Under the pieces are notes generated by a model that saw only the letters and a list, made by a program, of their open reading frames with translations, was not told where the DNA came from and ran no database searches. Shown in pieces: positions 63,011-64,000 of a stretch of 64,000 nt of DNA (position 1 is the first letter of the stretch; each line of letters starts with the position of its first letter). The stretch comes from Kibdelosporangium philippinense. Lineage in GTDB: Bacteria > Actinomycetota > Actinomycetes > Mycobacteriales > Pseudonocardiaceae. The stretch lies in contig NZ_JAJVCN010000001.1 of NCBI RefSeq assembly GCF_021390435.2, positions 3,472,001 through 3,536,000 on the forward strand, written 5' to 3'. Position numbers and translations under genes: made by a program.

Positions 63011-64000
63011 TCAAATCCACTGTGGACCTGTGTTGTCCAGTGCGTCGTCAAGGGTGATCGCCGCGTCGATCAGGGAAAGGTGCGTGAACGCCTGCGGGAA
63101 GTTGCCGAGCTGTTCTCCGGTCGGACCGATCTCTTCGGCGTACAGGCCCAGATGTGTGCTGTAGGTGAGCATCTTCTCGAACACCAGTCGCGCTTTGTCC
63201 ACGTATCCGGCCTTGGCCAGCGCGTTGACGTAGGCGAACGTGCACAACGAGAAGGTTCCTTCGCCGCCGCGCAGGCCGTCCGGGGCCGCATCGGGGTTGT
63301 AGCGGTAGACGAGGCTGTCGACGACGAGCTCTTCCTCCATGGCGGTGAGCGTGGAGAACCATTTCGGGTCACGGGCCGCGACGAAGCCAACCTGGGACAT
63401 CCGGAGCAATGACGAGTCGAGCACGTCCGAGTCGTAGCGTTGGACGAACGCCCGGCGTCCCTTGTGCCAGCCGCGTTCCCAGATCTGCCGGTAGATCCGG
63501 TCCCGGTGCACCCGCCACCGGCCCGCCTGGCCGGGACGCCGCAGCGACTCGGACAGCCGGATGCCACGGTCGAAGGCCACCCAGCTCATCAGCCGGCCGT
63601 AGGTGAAGTCCGCCCGCCCGCCACGGGTCTCCCAAATGCCTTCCTCAGGCTGGTCCCAGTTGTCGCCAAGCCAGTCAAGCACGCCCGTGATCGCCTCCCA
63701 GCCCCGGTAACCGACCGCCAGCCCGTGCCGATGGCCCTGGTAGACGCTGTCGAGCAGCTCACCGTAGATGTCGAGCTGGAGCTGTCCCGCCGCGCCGTTG
63801 CCGATCCGCACCGGCCACGAACCCCGGTAGCCCGCCCAGTGATCGAGCGTCTGCTCGGTGAGATCAGTCGTACCGTCGACGCGGTACATGATCTGTAACC
63901 GGCCGGTTGTGTCCTGGTAGCGGTCGGCCAGCCAACCGGCGAAGTCCGCGGCTTCCTCGGTGAACCCCATACTCAGCAAGGAATACACGGCGAACGAGGC
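63011..64000 (-). CDS. GH15 glycoside hydrolase (trehalase/glucoamylase-like), 5'-partial
   Basis: The frame is open to the right edge, so the N-terminal half is missing; 330 residues are visible. GH15 (alpha/alpha)6 barrel pattern: DGTTDLTEQTLDHWAGYRGS in part, VRIGNGAAGQLQLDIYGELL, GIWETRGG with a catalytic-type Glu, and GEGTFSLCTFAYVNALA near the second acid. Similar to actinobacterial trehalases and glucoamylases. Confidence 0.85.
   Translation of the reverse strand, partial: ASFAVYSLLSMGFTEEAADFAGWLADRYQDTTGRLQIMYRVDGTTDLTEQTLDHWAGYRGSWPVRIGNGAAGQLQLDIYGELLDSVYQGHRHGLAVGYRGWEAITGVLDWLGDNWDQPEEGIWETRGGRADFTYGRLMSWVAFDRGIRLSESLRRPGQAGRWRVHRDRIYRQIWERGWHKGRRAFVQRYDSDVLDSSLLRMSQVGFVAARDPKWFSTLTAMEEELVVDSLVYRYNPDAAPDGLRGGEGTFSLCTFAYVNALAKAGYVDKARLVFEKMLTYSTHLGLYAEEIGPTGEQLGNFPQAFTHLSLIDAAITLDDALDNTGPQWI

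Overview
The window is chromosomal DNA from a high-GC actinomycete, most likely a Pseudonocardiales member (Amycolatopsis / Kibdelosporangium / Lentzea-like). This is inferred from codon use, a FurA-KatG operon with a mycobacterial-type FurA operator, Roadblock/LC7 proteins, many GTG/TTG starts, several apparently leaderless promoters, and abundant IclR, TetR, GntR and XRE regulators. No rRNA, tRNA or CRISPR was seen.

Layout. 1-6.4 kb: a hypothetical gene, a carboxylic acid reductase, a secreted M15 DD-carboxypeptidase and rimO. 6.5-8.4 kb: a secreted M23 (beta-lytic-like) peptidase gene split just after its signal peptide by a 1012-bp IS5-like element; the original frame can be rebuilt exactly. 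8.6-12.4 kb: an XRE regulator, a phosphotransferase, small conserved genes and a repeat-rich 0.5-kb gap. 12.6-18.9 kb: a giant single-chain acyl-CoA carboxylase of eukaryotic type, followed by an aldo/keto reductase. 19.0-22.1 kb: an ABC-F resistance gene behind a leader-peptide attenuator, and a fatty acid hydroxylase facing a FadR-type regulator. 22.1-29 kb: a truncated nuclease remnant, RidA, TetR, SnoaL-like, exported RidA, AraC and LysR genes, and an orphan duplicated histidine kinase. 29-31.8 kb: furA-katG.

31.8-54.6 kb is an accessory catabolic island and the main discovery. A nine-gene minus-strand operon (51213 to 44447) encodes a two-subunit LigB-type extradiol dioxygenase resembling 2-aminophenol 1,6-dioxygenase, three bacterial microcompartment (BMC) shell proteins (two BMC-H, one BMC-P), a split dikinase resembling phenylphosphate synthase, a HAD hydrolase and a histidine phosphatase. 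Beside it lie a semialdehyde dehydrogenase, an oxo-acid decarboxylase and a RidA-family putative 2-aminomuconate deaminase (54615 to 52070), and the lower meta-cleavage genes for hydratase, acylating acetaldehyde dehydrogenase and aldolase (43439 to 40736). Two IclR regulators, an RbsABC-like importer split around an XRE-cupin regulator, an M24 hydrolase, an ene-reductase, an SDR and a triple-RidA protein complete it. The working model is an aromatic (probably aminophenol-type) meta-cleavage route whose end product acetaldehyde is handled by a protein shell, with an ATP-dependent phosphorylation and dephosphorylation step of unknown substrate.

54.7-64 kb: a Cmx-type efflux gene with its own leader-peptide attenuator, a DsbA-fold protein and a TetR regulator whose operator recurs at the cupin gene 3.5 kb away, a structured RNA in front of a DUF4388-like gene plus three Roadblock genes, a 202-bp MITE inserted at a stop codon, a MalT-like LuxR regulator, and the C-terminal part of a GH15 glycosidase running off the right edge. 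A 48-bp palindromic element with compensating stem changes occurs three times at gene 3' ends (22103, 29046, 34956).
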